From: Fredinandcohnia onubensis
GTDB lineage: Bacteria > Bacillota > Bacilli > Bacillales > Bacillaceae_L
Direction: 5' to 3'
NCBI RefSeq assembly: GCF_002734215.1
Contig: NZ_NSEB01000011.1
Location: 372,001 to 436,000, forward strand
DNA: 64,000 bases
Shown here: positions 8,310 through 17,172 of the stretch, piece by piece
Position numbering within the stretch: position 1 is the stretch's first letter
Layout: every line of letters starts with the position of its first letter
The notes under the pieces: generated by a model
Seen by the model: the letters and a program-made list of their open reading frames with translations, nothing else
What the model was told of the DNA's origin: nothing
Database searches by the model: none
Position numbers and translations under genes: made by a program

Positions 8310-8347
8310 GTTAAAAGTAAGGTATGACAAACTCCCTTACTTTTAAC
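8310..8347 (-). terminator. Terminator between the purine permease and the ABC operon
   Basis: A 13-bp perfect stem (GTTAAAAGTAAGG/CCTTACTTTTAAC) with a 12-nt loop, 40 bp after the stop codon at 8387. The minus-strand T-run is weak (TTGTGTTTC); on the plus strand it is followed by AGATTTTT. Confidence 0.65.
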
Positions 8348-8386
8348 AGATTTTTCTCTATAGTAGCATAATTCTACCACTTCCGA

Positions 8387-9697
8387 CTAGACTCTTTCTT
8401 TCTTTTTAGAACCAAGTCTTGAAACGGTTTGTTCAATCAAGACGGCCACAACCGTTCCAAGCACAAGACCGTTGTTCAAGATTGAAGTTAAAATAGGCGG
8501 TATATCCGTAAACGCTTCTGAAGGTACAAACATCGCCCCTACCCCAACGAATAACGAAAAAACGATAATCAGTCTGGATTGATATTTGTTTTCAAGATTT
8601 TCAAACATCGCTAAAGACGGTAGCATAAGGTTAGCGAAAATGATAAATACCGTTGCATACCCCACTGGTGCAGGCAAGCCTGAAACAAAATTCATCACTT
8701 TCGGAAGGAAACTAATACCGACCAAGATGAAGCTTCCAACAATGAATGGGAGTCTAGTATTAATTTTCGTAGTGGCGATGAATCCCGCAGCCCCTGATAT
8801 CGGAACAGGTGCGACCGCTGAGAAGAGACCAGCTAACATTTGGTTAATTCCTGCCATAAAGCCAGCTGGACGAAATCTTGTTTTTTCTAATGATACGTTT
8901 TGTGATTGAAGCACTTGTTCAACGACCTTTACACTAGCTATAAGGTTGGTTAAAAGCAACAGCGTCACAAGGATTGAGGTCGTAATCATTCCACTATCAA
9001 AGATTGGCTGACCGAAAGGAAAGATTTCAGGTACCTCTATCCATTTATTTGACGTAACTTTGGTTGGTTCATTTAATCCAAGCACAGCAAAAATAATCCA
9101 ACCAAGGGCCAAGCTGATTAAAACGGAGTATTGTCTTAGAGCTCGAGGTCCTTTTTCGGCAAAAACAAAGGTAAATAGAATAATAAATAAACAAATACCG
9201 GCGATTTTTAAGTTAACCGTCTCTGCACCACGGTAACCAACACCGAAAATGCCATTTAAAAAAGAACCGCTCAATTGTAGCGAAAGTAAAATTAAATAAG
9301 TGCCTGTTACAACTGGCGTAAATAATTTCGACAGTCGATCAATAATCCCGAAGATACTTAAGAACATAAAAAGAATCCCACTCACCAAAATACCTGCTTC
9401 AATCGCCCGAAGTGTTTCTTCACCTGAACCATATAACGTCGGACCCAAGCTTGCATAGATAATAAATACGCCCCACCATAAGCCAGCAGGTCCTTCATTG
9501 ATCGGCAAACGGTGTCCAAAATACACTTGTATTAAACAGGATAAACCTAATACGAGGAAGGTCCTTTGGACAAAACTCGCTGTCTCAACTGGGTCCATTC
9601 CATATAGAGCTGCAATCGCAATTGGTGCGACTATGGAACTAGCAATGATAAAGGCTAGCCATTGTATTGAACTAAAAAAAACTTTCAAAATTCTCAT
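8387..9697 (-). CDS. NCS2-family purine/pyrimidine permease (YwdJ-like)
   Basis: 436-residue membrane transporter of the nucleobase:cation symporter-2 family, with about 12 hydrophobic segments. Family hallmarks include the N-terminal QWLAFIIASSIVAPIAIAALYG, the GPAGLWWGVFIIYASLGP segment, and the Gly-rich GAAGFIATTKINTR region. It most resembles B. subtilis YwdJ-type permeases; the base transported is uncertain. The ATG at 9697 has no spaced ribosome binding site. AGGGATGAG would instead serve a TTG three codons further in (9688), so the start is doubtful. The structured repeat copy B begins only 12 bp upstream, so the native leader has probably been displaced. Confidence 0.8.
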   Translation of the reverse strand: MRILKVFFSSIQWLAFIIASSIVAPIAIAALYGMDPVETASFVQRTFLVLGLSCLIQVYFGHRLPINEGPAGLWWGVFIIYASLGPTLYGSGEETLRAIEAGILVSGILFMFLSIFGIIDRLSKLFTPVVTGTYLILLSLQLSGSFLNGIFGVGYRGAETVNLKIAGICLFIILFTFVFAEKGPRALRQYSVLISLALGWIIFAVLGLNEPTKVTSNKWIEVPEIFPFGQPIFDSGMITTSILVTLLLLTNLIASVKVVEQVLQSQNVSLEKTRFRPAGFMAGINQMLAGLFSAVAPVPISGAAGFIATTKINTRLPFIVGSFILVGISFLPKVMNFVSGLPAPVGYATVFIIFANLMLPSLAMFENLENKYQSRLIIVFSLFVGVGAMFVPSEAFTDIPPILTSILNNGLVLGTVVAVLIEQTVSRLGSKKKERV

Positions 9698-9709
9698 CCC
9701 TATTCTTCT

Positions 9710-9945
9710 ATCAAATACGCCTTGGCGTATTTGCGCCCGATTTTTAGGCCCACAGGAAGTGGGTCATAAAGACGTTGCCACACGATGTGGCGTTCTTAGT
9801 CTTTGAACTTACTGCTCGAAAAATTACCTCTGAAAAATCGTGGCATCCGCCGGAGGCTATAACTTTATTCATTATCGGTTTGACCACCTTGTAACTCTTT
9901 CTGCATTAATCTCAGTATATTGTGACTTCTGATGAATTAAGTTAT
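9710..9945. repeat. Structured dispersed repeat, copy B, with an extra double-hairpin module
   Basis: It shares the left hairpin (AAATACGCC/GGCGTATTT), GCGCCCGATTTTT, AAAAATCGTGGCATCCGCC and the closing arms (ATAACTTTATTCAT 9859-9872; ATGAATTAAGTTAT 9932-9945, one mismatch). Between ~9746 and 9825 the simple inner hairpin is replaced by a longer segment with two stems: CCCAC/GTGGG and GCCACA/TGTGGC, the latter enclosed by AAGAC/GTCTT. Confidence 0.85.
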
Positions 9946-10028
9946 GTGCTCTCCCATTTTATCACTTTTTTATAAATTTGCATGTTTGATATAATGAATA
10001 TATATGCTTTACTTTTGGAGGAAAATTT

Positions 10029-11012
10029 ATGATTCGTTTTGGAGTTATAGGAACTAACTGGATTACAGATTCATTTTTAGAAGCAGCAAAGGAAATTGAG
10101 GAATTTTCATTAACCGCTGTATATTCACGAACGGATGAGCGCGCAAAGGAGTTTGCCACTAAACACCTTGCACCTTACACCTTTACTTCAATTGAAGAAA
10201 TGGCGCAATCTGATGTAGTAGATGCTGTGTACATAGCAAGTCCTACTTCCTTTCACGCCTCTCATGCAATTAGTCTATTGAAACACGGAAAACATGTTCT
10301 TTGTGAAAAGCCAATTGCCTCAAACACGAAAGAGCTTATGGAAATGATTCAGGCAGCAAAGGAAAATAAAGTGCTGTTAATGGAGGCGCTCAAATCAGGC
10401 TTTCTCCCTTCCTATTCAAGCATTCGGGAGAACTTACATAAAATCGGACCGGTTCGTCGTTATTTTGCGAGCTATTGCCAATATTCATCCCGCTATGATG
10501 CGTATAAAGAAGGAACAGTGTTGAATGCCTTTAAACCGGAATTTTCAAATGGTTCATTAATGGATATTGGGGTGTATTGTATTTATCCGATGGTGCAATT
10601 ATTCGGAAAACCAGATTCAATCAAAGCAAGTGGGCTTATGCTCGAGTCAGGTGTCGATGGTGAAGGCGGTATTCTTGCCCATTACACGGACATGGAAGGT
10701 ACGGTGATGTTTTCAAAAATCACGAACTCCTACATCCCTTCAGAAATTCAAGGTGAAAAAGGCAGTATTCTCATCGATAAAATTTCAGAACCTGAAAAAG
10801 TAGAAATCCGCTATCGGGACGGTCGAGTTGAAGATATCTCTAACCTCCCGGAGCACCACACTATGTATTATGAAACCAAAGAATTTATTGAACTGATTAA
10901 AAATGGTTCCTTAGAATCGACCGTAAACACGCATCAAAACTCGATTACAGTCATGGAACTATTAGACGAAGCCCGCAAGCAAATCGGGTTAAAGTTTCCT
11001 GCTGACAGGTAA
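10029..11012 (+). CDS. yulF: Gfo/Idh/MocA family oxidoreductase (YulF-like)
   Basis: 327-residue NAD(P)-dependent oxidoreductase. The Rossmann fold starts at residue 1 (FGVIGTNWITDSF), the dehydrogenase motif CEKPIASNTKE is near residue 93, and the C-terminal alpha/beta domain follows. The overall sequence strongly recalls B. subtilis YulF, including SYCQYSSRYDA and NGSLMDIGVYCIYP. YulF sits in a sugar-related context in B. subtilis, but its substrate is not settled. A TTGGAGG ribosome binding site precedes the ATG and a TATAAT box lies about 35 bp upstream. The gene is monocistronic here. It is one of five members of this family in the window. Confidence 0.8.
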   Translation: MIRFGVIGTNWITDSFLEAAKEIEEFSLTAVYSRTDERAKEFATKHLAPYTFTSIEEMAQSDVVDAVYIASPTSFHASHAISLLKHGKHVLCEKPIASNTKELMEMIQAAKENKVLLMEALKSGFLPSYSSIRENLHKIGPVRRYFASYCQYSSRYDAYKEGTVLNAFKPEFSNGSLMDIGVYCIYPMVQLFGKPDSIKASGLMLESGVDGEGGILAHYTDMEGTVMFSKITNSYIPSEIQGEKGSILIDKISEPEKVEIRYRDGRVEDISNLPEHHTMYYETKEFIELIKNGSLESTVNTHQNSITVMELLDEARKQIGLKFPADR

Positions 11013-11044
11013 AAAAACGCTTGCGACCAAACCGTCGCAAGCGT
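11011..11044 (-). terminator. Terminator shared by yulF and yhfK
   Basis: An 11-bp GC-rich stem (ACGCTTGCGAC/GTCGCAAGCGT) with loop CAAACC. On the minus strand it is followed by seven Ts, so it mainly stops the gene at 11050-11703, but it sits directly after the yulF stop and can serve both. Confidence 0.9.
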
Positions 11045-11049
11045 CTCCT

Positions 11050-11703
11050 TTAATCACCTTTTACATTTTTCAATGCATCTACAATTGGAATTTCTCCACT
11101 TACAAGATCAAATGATTGATAATATGTATTTTCCTCAGATAAGGAAGCTACTATCACTTTTGCTACATCCGCACGGGGAATTGTATTTCTTGTCAAATTC
11201 TCCCCAATTGCAACCTTCCCAGTGCCTTCTTCATTCAACAAGCCCCCAGGTCGAACGATTGTATACGTTAAATCACTTTGTTCAAGAATTCGATCAGCAT
11301 AGTGTTTTGCTACATAGTATGGACGAATTGCCTCATTCCATTTTTCACGTTGATTCGCACCTAACGCACTTACCATCACAAAGCGCTTAACGCCTGTCTT
11401 TTCTGCCGCTTCAACCGTTTTTACCGCACCATCAAGGTCGATTAGCAACGTTTGATCAGGACCTGTATGTCCACCTGAGCCTGCAGTAAACACACACGCA
11501 TCAAAGCCTGTAATGGCTTCTGCTATTTTATCAACACTATCTGCAATACTTGCCAAAACGGTTTCGACACCTACGTTCTCAAAATGGGCTACTTGCTCTT
11601 GTTTACGCACCATCGCAATGGGTGTATGCTCACTACTTTCCTTTAGAAGCTCCACCACTTGTTTTCCAATTTGACCATTCGCACCGACTACACAAACTTT
11701 CAT
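11050..11703 (-). CDS. yhfK: NAD(P)-binding oxidoreductase, atypical SDR (YhfK-like)
   Basis: 217-residue protein with an N-terminal nucleotide-binding motif (VVGANGQIGKQV), a catalytic-region VSALGANQ...YYVAKHYAD and IVRPGGL, as in the NAD(P)H-binding/NmrA-like SDR group that includes B. subtilis YhfK and YwnB. The open frame extends eight codons upstream, but AAAGGGGC precedes the ATG at 11703, which gives the usual start MKVCVVGANG. The cytoplasmic role is unknown; YhfK-type proteins are often stress-linked. It is monocistronic with its own terminator. Confidence 0.8.
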   Translation of the reverse strand: MKVCVVGANGQIGKQVVELLKESSEHTPIAMVRKQEQVAHFENVGVETVLASIADSVDKIAEAITGFDACVFTAGSGGHTGPDQTLLIDLDGAVKTVEAAEKTGVKRFVMVSALGANQREKWNEAIRPYYVAKHYADRILEQSDLTYTIVRPGGLLNEEGTGKVAIGENLTRNTIPRADVAKVIVASLSEENTYYQSFDLVSGEIPIVDALKNVKGD

Positions 11704-11773
11704 CAATCTAGCCCCTTTCTTTTCCATTTCCTTTATTATTACAAGTTAGGAAATAGATAGCAAATGATAGGGC

Positions 11774-13363
11774 TTATGATTCCAAATTGCTATTACGTTC
11801 TTCTACAAGATCGACATCTTCGCGACGCTTCAAATACCATTTTTCAAATGCTTGAGCAAACGGTAATGGAATATCATCAATAGTCTCAATATGTGTTGGA
11901 GTTGAACGATTCATCGTTGTAATCGAGGCAACTTTGAAAAGACTTTGCAATTTCGATTGAGAGTAAGACATTTCAATCAAATATCTCCGTTTCGTTATAA
12001 ACATGCGACTGGTTAGTCCACCATGCCACCATTGTACCTGTGCCTCATTCACGGCATATCTCGTATGATGATAATCAAGAAACCTCTGCAATATAATGAA
12101 GCATAGTAAGACAACAGATAAGATCCACCAGATTTGCTCAATCCCAAAAAACTCAGGTTTAAAGTAAAATAAACCGATTGTTGCGATAAGCCATAACCAG
12201 CTTGGTTTCAGTAATTTAACCCACAACGATTTGCGTGGTAACCTTTCTAATTTACTTGTTTTCACCTGATAGATCGGTAGCAATTCTTCAATTAAATCAT
12301 ATGCTTTTTGGAGAGGTAAAAATGGATAAAGTGAGTTCACATTGATGGATTCATCGCCTTTATTTGGATTGGCAGAACTGATTAATTTGACTTCCGCTAA
12401 CCCAAATATTCGCTTCATCAACGTCTGCTTTATTTCTAGACCTTGAATTTTCTTTTTTTCAATCGCAAAATAACTTTCATCAAGTACCCCTCGGTCTATG
12501 TAAATATATCGTGAATCTGAAGAAATTTCATACCTTCCATAGCGGATAAATGTTCGAGCTACACCAAATGTAACGGCAATAATGATCGCAAAAATCAGGA
12601 CAATAACAAACAGCCATTTACTTGCAAGCAAGACCTGAAGTACTCCTTCTGTATCAGGTAAGAACGGTCTTAACGTATCCAGCCCGGCAAAAATAATTGG
12701 AATAATAGCTAGGAAGCTTAGGGAGGTAAAACTAGCCTTCCACAAGTCCTTTTTTTCTGGCGTAAAATGAACATGACGTCTTTTATCAAGAACATTCTGC
12801 TGTTCATTTTCTACGTATCCCAGTACATTCTCATCGTATTTTTCTAATGACTCTTCATCTGCATAATCCAGTTCATGATTATCATGAATCCGCTCTACAT
12901 GTTCAAATTTAAGCGCTCCCGCCTGTTGCTTACCAGGCTGAACGAGGTCAATTAGAGAATCGGCATGTTTTTTTGATAGTACGTCGAAATGGATGGAATC
13001 GTCCTCCCCGTCCATTGCCGTTTCAAACGTAAGAGATGTTAGACCAACGATTTTATGAAAGAGGGTGGTTTTTCGAGTTACGTTTTGGATTCTGGAAAAC
13101 GGAATGGTGCTTGTACGCTTCACAAAAAGCCCTTTATGAATATGGAATGTACGGTCTTTCCACTCATATTTTTCCACAAACCAACTAGCCACTATGTAAA
13201 GTAATCGCAAAAATACAAATACTAAAAACGCATACCTTCCATACACAAAGTACCAAGACTCTGAATCTCTTTGGATAACAAACAAAAGTACCAACAAGAT
13301 GAAGTTGTTCTTTATTAGTTGATAGATCTTAAAACCAATACCAAGTGGATGATATTTCATCAT
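11774..13363 (-). CDS. ydbT: PH domain-containing membrane protein YdbT
   Basis: 529-residue membrane protein with three bacterial PH (bPH2/DUF304) units: around residues 60-140 (GLFVKRTSTIPFSRIQNVT), 280-350 (IYIDRGVLDESYFAIEKKKIQGLEIKQT) and 430-500 (WHGGLTSRMFITKRRYLIEMSYSQSKLQS). Pairs of hydrophobic segments separate them. It overlaps ydbS by 4 nt (ATGA), so the two are translationally coupled. In B. subtilis YdbS-YdbT contribute to resistance against certain antimicrobial peptides. The order and sizes match that pair well. Confidence 0.85.
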   Translation of the reverse strand: MMKYHPLGIGFKIYQLIKNNFILLVLLFVIQRDSESWYFVYGRYAFLVFVFLRLLYIVASWFVEKYEWKDRTFHIHKGLFVKRTSTIPFSRIQNVTRKTTLFHKIVGLTSLTFETAMDGEDDSIHFDVLSKKHADSLIDLVQPGKQQAGALKFEHVERIHDNHELDYADEESLEKYDENVLGYVENEQQNVLDKRRHVHFTPEKKDLWKASFTSLSFLAIIPIIFAGLDTLRPFLPDTEGVLQVLLASKWLFVIVLIFAIIIAVTFGVARTFIRYGRYEISSDSRYIYIDRGVLDESYFAIEKKKIQGLEIKQTLMKRIFGLAEVKLISSANPNKGDESINVNSLYPFLPLQKAYDLIEELLPIYQVKTSKLERLPRKSLWVKLLKPSWLWLIATIGLFYFKPEFFGIEQIWWILSVVLLCFIILQRFLDYHHTRYAVNEAQVQWWHGGLTSRMFITKRRYLIEMSYSQSKLQSLFKVASITTMNRSTPTHIETIDDIPLPFAQAFEKWYLKRREDVDLVEERNSNLES

Positions 13364-13848
13364 TCATCTACTTCCTTTAACTTTGCATATTCTGCTAATC
13401 TCTCTCTTAATTCCAGGGCAATACCCTCTTCCAAAGCAGGTATTGTATGAGATGAGCCCATTGTTTCGATTTTAATGGAACGCGCCTGATATTTTTTCAA
13501 AATGGGACCCTGGCTTGTCGAAACCGACTGGATTTTCGTCATTGGCACAGTCACCCATTCTTTCGTTAGTACTCCATAACGCATTTGAAGGAACTCATCA
13601 TCAAACTGATAACTCCAGTTTCGATAAAGCAATTGGGGTTCAATAAAAGACCAAATCGTTCCGAGAATGGCAAACGCAAGAAGAGCAATTAAAATCCAAA
13701 ACGCCCAAGTTGGCCAGGTAAAATAATAGTTCAACCAAAACAAGAATCCCAGAACCATAAATCCGATCATATTCGTAATCGATTCAGATAGTAGTCGTAT
13801 TTTAGGAAAATCAGGGGATAATTGATTTTCTAATTTTACATCAATCAC
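13360..13848 (-). CDS. ydbS: PH domain-containing protein YdbS
   Basis: 162-residue membrane protein with two hydrophobic segments near the N-terminus (NMIGFMVLGFLFWLNYYF and WAFWILIALLAFAILGTIW) followed by one PH unit (LQMRYGVLTKEWVTVPMTKIQSVS). The frame is open to an ATG at 13884, but that ATG has no ribosome binding site. AAGGAG lies 9 nt before a GTG at 13848, giving a protein close to the B. subtilis length (about 159). It is the first gene of the ydbST operon. Confidence 0.85.
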   Translation of the reverse strand: MIDVKLENQLSPDFPKIRLLSESITNMIGFMVLGFLFWLNYYFTWPTWAFWILIALLAFAILGTIWSFIEPQLLYRNWSYQFDDEFLQMRYGVLTKEWVTVPMTKIQSVSTSQGPILKKYQARSIKIETMGSSHTIPALEEGIALELRERLAEYAKLKEVDE

Positions 13849-14013
13849 TTCTAGCAGCTCCTTATGATAAATCGTATTAGACATATTTACGATAACTATA
13901 GCAATAAAGTTTCATGATTTACTATTTTTATAGAAGTTTGATCAAAAAATAGCTTATCCTTGATAACCATTGGATATCTGTTTGAAAATTAGGTTTAAAT
14001 TTATGGAAAACCG

Positions 14014-14041
14014 ACATCTTTTGAGGGTGTTTTCATACAAT
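14014..14041 (+). promoter_or_regulatory. Candidate sigma-E type promoter of cwlJ
   Basis: CATACAAT at 14034-14041 matches the SigE -10 consensus. An imperfect -35 (ACATCTT) lies 13 bp upstream, slightly closer than usual. cwlJ is a mother-cell SigE gene in B. subtilis, which supports the reading. Confidence 0.5.
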
Positions 14042-14061
14042 TTTTGTAGAGGTGATGGAAA

Positions 14062-14502
14062 ATGGCAAGAGTAAAACATACAGACAAGGACGTTGATTTA
14101 GTAGCAAGGATGATGAGGGCAGAAGCTGAAGGTGAAGGTCGACAAGGCATGCTTATGGTTGGTAACGTCATTGTCAATCGAGCTGTAGCGGATTGTTTAG
14201 ATTTTAGAGATGTAAGAACAATAAGGGAAGTGATTTTTCAAGTACAAGGTGGAAATTATTCCTTTGAAGCGGTACAAAAAGGGAACCTGTTCTATAATCC
14301 AGCAAGAGAGGTTGAAAGAAAATTGGCTAGGCAAACCTTAACCTTTTGGCGCGAACATCCTTCAAAGTATTCTCTTTGGTATTTTAATCCATATGCTCCT
14401 TGTCCACCTACATGGTACGGTCAACCATTTGCAGGACAATTCAAAGACCATTGTTATTATGAACCACAGGCAGGTTCATGTGAGAGTGTTTATCGCGGTT
14501 AA
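14062..14502 (+). CDS. cwlJ: Spore cortex-lytic cell wall hydrolase CwlJ
   Basis: 146-residue SleB/CwlJ-family hydrolase. The whole protein is the hydrolase-2 domain, starting ARMMRAEAEGEGRQGMLMVG with the likely catalytic glutamates at 21-23, followed by IVNRAVADCLDFRD and the C-terminal WYFNPYAPCPPTW...GQFKDHCYY. There is no signal peptide and no peptidoglycan-binding domain, as expected for CwlJ, which is assembled in the spore coat and degrades cortex during germination. In B. subtilis it depends on GerQ; gerQ is not in the window. GAGGTGATGG precedes the ATG. It is monocistronic. Confidence 0.93.
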   Translation: MARVKHTDKDVDLVARMMRAEAEGEGRQGMLMVGNVIVNRAVADCLDFRDVRTIREVIFQVQGGNYSFEAVQKGNLFYNPAREVERKLARQTLTFWREHPSKYSLWYFNPYAPCPPTWYGQPFAGQFKDHCYYEPQAGSCESVYRG

Positions 14503-14526
14503 CCCCCATTAAGTATGGGGGTTTTT
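14501..14526 (+). terminator. Rho-independent terminator of cwlJ
   Basis: AACCCCCAT pairs with ATGGGGGTT around TAAGT and is followed by Ts. The stem overlaps the last bases of the stop codon. Confidence 0.9.
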
Positions 14527-14550
14527 AATTAAGTAACATCAAATTTTTTT

Positions 14551-15609
14551 CTATAATGCCTTTAATCTTGCAATGATCTCGGTTGTAACTTCAGACGTCG
14601 TATGAGTCCCGCCGAGATCCTGTGTATAAATGCCATCACTTGTTACACTCTCAATAACACTTAACAACAGCGAGCCAAGTTCCTCTTCACCAAAATGGTC
14701 TAACATCATTTTCGCTGTCCATATTTGACCAACTGGATTTGCGATCCCTTGCCCAATGATATCTGGTGCAGACCCATGTACAGGCTCAAACATCGACGGA
14801 TATTTTCCATTCACATTGATATTGGCAGCTGGTGCAACGCCAATGCTCCCCATAATGGCAGCACCTAGATCTGTTAAAACATCGCCGAAAAGATTACTTG
14901 CAACAATCACATCAAAACGTTCTGGACGAGTCACAAAGAAAGCTGCCAAAGCATCAATATGCTGTGAGTCAGTATTGATTTCAGGATAATCCTTCGCTAC
15001 GTCCTGAAATATTTCATCCCAAAATGGCATCGAATAGACAATTCCATTTGATTTGGTCGCACTGGTTACATGTTGGTTTCGCTTCTTCGCCAATTCAAAC
15101 GCATAGCGCATTGCCCGTTCTGTGGCCTTTCTTGAAAAAATAGCATTTTGAATCGCTATTTCATCTTCTCCTTTATAAATTCTACCTCCAACAGAACTAT
15201 ACTCCCCTTCGCTGTTTTCGCGAACGACAAGTAAATCAAAGTCCTTCGGGTTAACTAGGGGTGAACGAATCCCTTTTAAAAGCTTTGCAGGTCGAAGGTT
15301 AATCACTTGCTCAAATTCACGACGAAGCCTTATTAATAACCCCCAAAGGGAAATATGATCGGGAACAAGTTTCACATTTCCAACCGCCCCAAGGAAGATG
15401 GCATCAAAATGCTTTAATCGTTCTAGACCATCGGGTGCCATCATATCACCATGTTCCAAATAATACTCACAGCTATAGGGAAACTCGATAAATTCAAATT
15501 TTATTCCACCATGTATGTCTGCTACTGCATGTAAAACCTCTATCGCTGCAGGTACTACCTCTTTTCCTATCCCATCCCCGGGTATTGACGCAATCTTCAA
15601 ATTTTTCAA
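14551..15609 (-). CDS. ycsA: Tartrate/D-malate dehydrogenase-type beta-decarboxylating dehydrogenase (YcsA-like)
   Basis: 352-residue member of the isocitrate/isopropylmalate dehydrogenase family. Visible features: IPGDGIGKEV at the N-terminus, the substrate-binding arginines in LLIRLRREFEQVINLRPAK, VVRENSEGEYS, the catalytic lysine in SATKSNGI, the metal-binding aspartates in ASNLFGDVLTDLGA, and FEPVHGSAPDI. Substitutions relative to LeuB point to the tartrate dehydrogenase/D-malate group, to which B. subtilis YcsA belongs. NAD(+) and Mg/Mn dependence is family knowledge. It is monocistronic in this window. Confidence 0.85.
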   Translation of the reverse strand: MKNLKIASIPGDGIGKEVVPAAIEVLHAVADIHGGIKFEFIEFPYSCEYYLEHGDMMAPDGLERLKHFDAIFLGAVGNVKLVPDHISLWGLLIRLRREFEQVINLRPAKLLKGIRSPLVNPKDFDLLVVRENSEGEYSSVGGRIYKGEDEIAIQNAIFSRKATERAMRYAFELAKKRNQHVTSATKSNGIVYSMPFWDEIFQDVAKDYPEINTDSQHIDALAAFFVTRPERFDVIVASNLFGDVLTDLGAAIMGSIGVAPAANINVNGKYPSMFEPVHGSAPDIIGQGIANPVGQIWTAKMMLDHFGEEELGSLLLSVIESVTSDGIYTQDLGGTHTTSEVTTEIIARLKAL

Positions 15610-15711
15610 AGCGCAAAACCTCCCTTAAGCTAGTCTCTTTTGTTCAAATCGTATCATATTGAACAGCATTCGGACATCATAGAAAAATCGACAAGTTCAG
15701 GCACTTGCCGA

Positions 15712-17172
15712 TTAATAAAACTTCGCATCCATATTTCGTAAATGTTCGAGGTCATTTTCCTTCACCAATAAGCTCACACCAATATACGCAATGAGTGAGA
15801 ATAGCACTGGCAGGACAACTGAATGCATACCAAATGGTTCTGGTGAAATTGTATGGATTAGAATATAACTTCCTACCCCTACGAGAATAGAAGAAATGGC
15901 TCCGTATTTATTTCCTTTTCTCCAATATAATCCAAGTACGACCGGCCAGATAAACGCAGCTTCAAGACCTCCAAACGCAAACAAATTCAACCAAATAAGT
16001 AAATCAGGAGGATTAATTGCTAATAAAAAGACAAGAATACCAATCAGCCCAGTAACTGACATACTTAGTCTTTTAACTGTTAGATCCGATGCATCTGGTT
16101 TTATGTAATTCAAATAGATATCCTTCACAATCGAAGAACCAACGATTAATAATAAAGAGTTAACGGTAGACATAATCGCTGCCATCGGTGCAGAAAGAAC
16201 AACTCCTGCTAGCCAGGGCGGTAATACCTCCATTGCAAGCAATGGCATAACCGTATCAGGAACTTCCACCCCCGGAATAATGACTCTTGCGAATACCCCA
16301 GATAAATGCATCCCAAGCATAATAAATCCGACAACGACGGTTCCTATAATCATCGCTTGGTGCATTGCCTTTGAATGCCTGTACGACATAGCTCGGACCG
16401 CAATTTGCGGCAATCCAACAACTCCAATCCCTACAAGAATCCAAAATGATGATAAATATAATGGAGTAAGGGAGCCATCAGGCCCAAACGGTGATACGAG
16501 ATTTGGATTATCGGATATAAGTTCTTTCATTATCGCTGGTACACCACCGCCAGCGATAATTGTGCCAATTAGGATGATTAAGGTCCCAATAAACATGATG
16601 ATCCCTTGTATCGTCTCTGTTAAAGCTACAGCTCGAAATCCACCAATCGTGACATAAATTAAAATGGAAAGAGCAAAAATGAACAATGAACTCGTATAGG
16701 ACAAACCTGTTAACGATTCAATTAATCTTCCCCCACCAACCCATTGGGCGGACATTGACGCAAACAAAAAGATAATTATACTGCTTGCCGATAGCAAAAC
16801 TACCCACTTCGAATTGTAGCGTTCCTTTAAAAAATCAATGAGAGTTACAGCATTGATTTTTCGTGCAACGATCGCAAATTTTTTCCCTAAAACCGCTAGA
16901 ACAAAATAACCGGTAACTACTTGAATCATGGCTAGTAGTACCCATCCAAGCCCCATCGTGTAAGCAGCACCAGGGCCACCAATAAAGCTACTGGCACTCC
17001 CGTAGGTAGCAACCATTGTCATCGCAAGAACAAATCCACCTAGCTCCCGACTCCCCAGAAAATAATCTTGGAGAAATCCCGCGCTCTCTTTTAAGCGACC
17101 TGCAGCATATATACCAACAATAAAAATAATCACTAATAAAGCTATGAAAGGGATCAATACTTCCCAATTCAT
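15712..17172 (-). CDS. panF: Sodium/pantothenate symporter PanF
   Basis: 486-residue sodium:solute symporter (SSF family) with about 13 membrane segments. Diagnostic stretches include YGSASSFIGGPGAAYTMGLGW, the MVATYGSASS sodium-site region, GLPQIAVRAMSYR and SAPMAAIMSTVNSLLLI. The pairing with a small YhdT-family membrane protein directly upstream is the usual panF arrangement in E. coli and bacilli and separates it from the proline symporter PutP. The start overlaps the yhdT stop by 4 nt (ATGA). Confidence 0.9.
   Translation of the reverse strand: MNWEVLIPFIALLVIIFIVGIYAAGRLKESAGFLQDYFLGSRELGGFVLAMTMVATYGSASSFIGGPGAAYTMGLGWVLLAMIQVVTGYFVLAVLGKKFAIVARKINAVTLIDFLKERYNSKWVVLLSASSIIIFLFASMSAQWVGGGRLIESLTGLSYTSSLFIFALSILIYVTIGGFRAVALTETIQGIIMFIGTLIILIGTIIAGGGVPAIMKELISDNPNLVSPFGPDGSLTPLYLSSFWILVGIGVVGLPQIAVRAMSYRHSKAMHQAMIIGTVVVGFIMLGMHLSGVFARVIIPGVEVPDTVMPLLAMEVLPPWLAGVVLSAPMAAIMSTVNSLLLIVGSSIVKDIYLNYIKPDASDLTVKRLSMSVTGLIGILVFLLAINPPDLLIWLNLFAFGGLEAAFIWPVVLGLYWRKGNKYGAISSILVGVGSYILIHTISPEPFGMHSVVLPVLFSLIAYIGVSLLVKENDLEHLRNMDAKFY

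Noticed and set aside
8698-9697. Purine riboswitch upstream of the NCS2 permease
   Set aside because: The upstream sequence is the structured repeat; no purine aptamer core was found.
9746-9825. Cloverleaf-like structure resembling a tRNA
   Set aside because: It lacks a TPsiC arm sequence, an acceptor stem and an anticodon arm of proper size; it is better explained as a module of the repeat element.
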